Positions 62,664 through 64,000 of a stretch of 64,000 nt of DNA are shown piece by piece. Source of the stretch: Lantana camara (taxonomy: Eukaryota > Streptophyta > Magnoliopsida > Lamiales > Verbenaceae). The stretch is from contig CM074861.1 of the NCBI GenBank assembly GCA_037501455.1, forward strand, positions 99,363,001 to 99,427,000, in the 5' to 3' direction. A program made the translations under genes and the position numbers. The notes beneath the pieces were generated by a model. The model had not been told where the DNA came from. It ran no database searches and saw only the letters and a program-made list of their open reading frames with translations. Position 1 is the first letter of the stretch; every line of letters starts with the position of its first letter.

Positions 62664-64000
62664 CTTCAATAAAATGAATTCACATTAAGTCATATTTTCA
62701 CATATGCATATATAATATAGCTACATAAACCTCATTTCCCCTTTGAAGTTTGATCTAATTACAATATATATATATATATATATATCAATATTGAGAGTCA
62801 GCCAATTAAATATCAATATTTAGTGTACATTAAAAAGAATATAAAGAGTGATAGAATGGGAATAGTTGGAGCTTAAATATAGTTAAGTTAAAGTAATTAA
62901 GTAGAGTTATTAATTTTGGACCTATATAAATAAATAAACTATAATTTAAATAGTTAAATTATTAAAATTAAAATTTAGGAAATAAGCACAGGCAAATTAA
63001 CGAACGAGAAGATCAGGTATATCTGCATGGTGTTGTTAATGGCCAATGAAGTTAATTTGCATTAGAGTCAACATTAAGTGTAGGGAATTAAACAACATTT
63101 AGTGTACACTAAAGGAGAATATGAAGAGTGAGAGAATGAGAATAGTTGCCCTTAAATATAATTAAGTTAATACAATTGAGTAAAATTATTAATTACATAA
63201 ACTATAATTTAAATAGTTAAATTAAATAATGTAAGGGCAATTCGGCCAATTCACAATCCAATCATCCTATCCACACTTTTATATAGATTAAACTTCCAAA
63301 AGTATTTTCCATGGAGTATTATAGCTACTTGCCGTTTGTTTCCCCATTTTCTTGTCCAAACTGGCGTCTTTGATATTGACTATTTACTGAGCTTATGAAG
63401 TCCTAAAATATTCTTTAAGCTATATGAAATAACAATAAGTGTTTTCAGTTAACATTTTCCAGGATGAATTTGTATGTTTCTAAATTAAGGTGTTAGGAGA
63501 TTACGAGATCTTTCAAAAGAAATAGGTAGCAACTAAGTAAATTCCAGAAATGCCATTATTAACCTCTTATTTATGCACCTAAATACTTTAAAAAGAATAT
63601 TTATAAGCTTCTAGTGTATCTTGCAAGCTATAAAAGTCTACTCAGATGTTTCAAATACCCTCTAATTTTCTACTTTCTACTCAAGTATTCGTCGGATATT
63701 TTGCTTGTTTGCTGGGAGAACGAGGTTAGGCATAGTATGCTCATATCTAAGCGCATTTCCGTTATTGACTATTAGGTGACTATAAGTATAGTGTTGATGG
63801 TGCAAATGCAATGGAAATCTTTTGCACCTTATAACTAAATTCATTGAATGTGTCTCGCAATCTGAGACTGTTGATTCCATTCATGGTTATTATTTTTTTG
63901 GTTGAGAAATTATCTAAATTATTTTTGCCAGTGCACCTGATAATTTATTGTTATAGAAATGAATTTTTTGCGTAGGCTTATGAAGTTACTGTAGTTGGTG
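62664..64000. other. intergenic or intronic, with a direct repeat
   Basis: No gene is recognised. An (AT)n tract lies at about 62765-62784. A ~130-bp imperfect direct repeat occupies about 62817-62965 and 63098-63235 (TTTAGTGTACA, GAGTGA-AGAATG, ACTATAATTTAAATAGTTAAA). The open frame at 63677-63880 lacks known features. Confidence 0.45.

Overview
This is a repeat-rich, AT-rich nuclear segment of a eudicot plant. The evidence is intron-containing plant genes (TIM17, an amino acid permease, an E-class PPR protein, subfamily XI-type receptor kinases), Athila and Tekay/Del Ty3-gypsy elements, tRNA-derived SINEs and an endogenous plant pararetrovirus. The species cannot be fixed from the sequence alone.

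Layout. 1-6.8 kb: intergenic DNA with a duplicated ~0.33 kb segment, a 2,058-bp MULE, SINE-like insertions, a Harbinger-type MITE and a broken 5' fragment (copy A) of a leucine-rich-repeat receptor kinase. 7.1-14.7 kb: an Athila-type LTR element on the minus strand, with 1,592-bp LTRs and gag-protease but no reverse transcriptase. 15.3-34.8 kb: a nearly genome-length endogenous caulimovirid on the minus strand. Its order is small ORFs, VAP-like ORF, coat protein, protease-RT-RNase H, transactivator, promoter region, movement protein, tRNA-Met primer site, small ORFs. This resembles Soymovirus. It is split at 22,618/33,584 by a 10,960-bp Tekay/Del element with 3,400-bp LTRs and a 5-bp target duplication. 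35.4-37.5 kb: receptor-kinase copy B, a pseudogene with two visible lesions. 37.9-38.5 kb: a hAT element. 38.7-40.2 kb: TIM17, with a 5'UTR intron. 43.9-48.3 kb: a seven-exon amino acid permease whose coding exons sum to exactly 479 codons including the stop. 49.0-51.3 kb: receptor-kinase copy C, an open two-exon gene with substitutions in two kinase motifs. 51.8-53.7 kb: an E-class PPR gene on the minus strand. 54.3-55.7 kb: a second hAT element. 56.1-57.5 kb: exons of a HAD/Cof-type hydrolase, probably a pseudogene. 57.5-64 kb: repeats plus the 3' part of a ubiquitin-like, U11/U12-25K-like gene on the minus strand.

The probable host genes with a fully open reading frame are TIM17, the permease, receptor kinase C and the PPR gene; they show no functional linkage. 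The three receptor-kinase copies form a local cluster, and A and B share upstream flanking sequence, so a segmental duplication preceded most insertions. The order of events appears to be: kinase duplication, pararetrovirus integration between the copies, then a very recent Tekay insertion into the virus. All ages are inferred from visual comparison of repeats, not from computed alignments.
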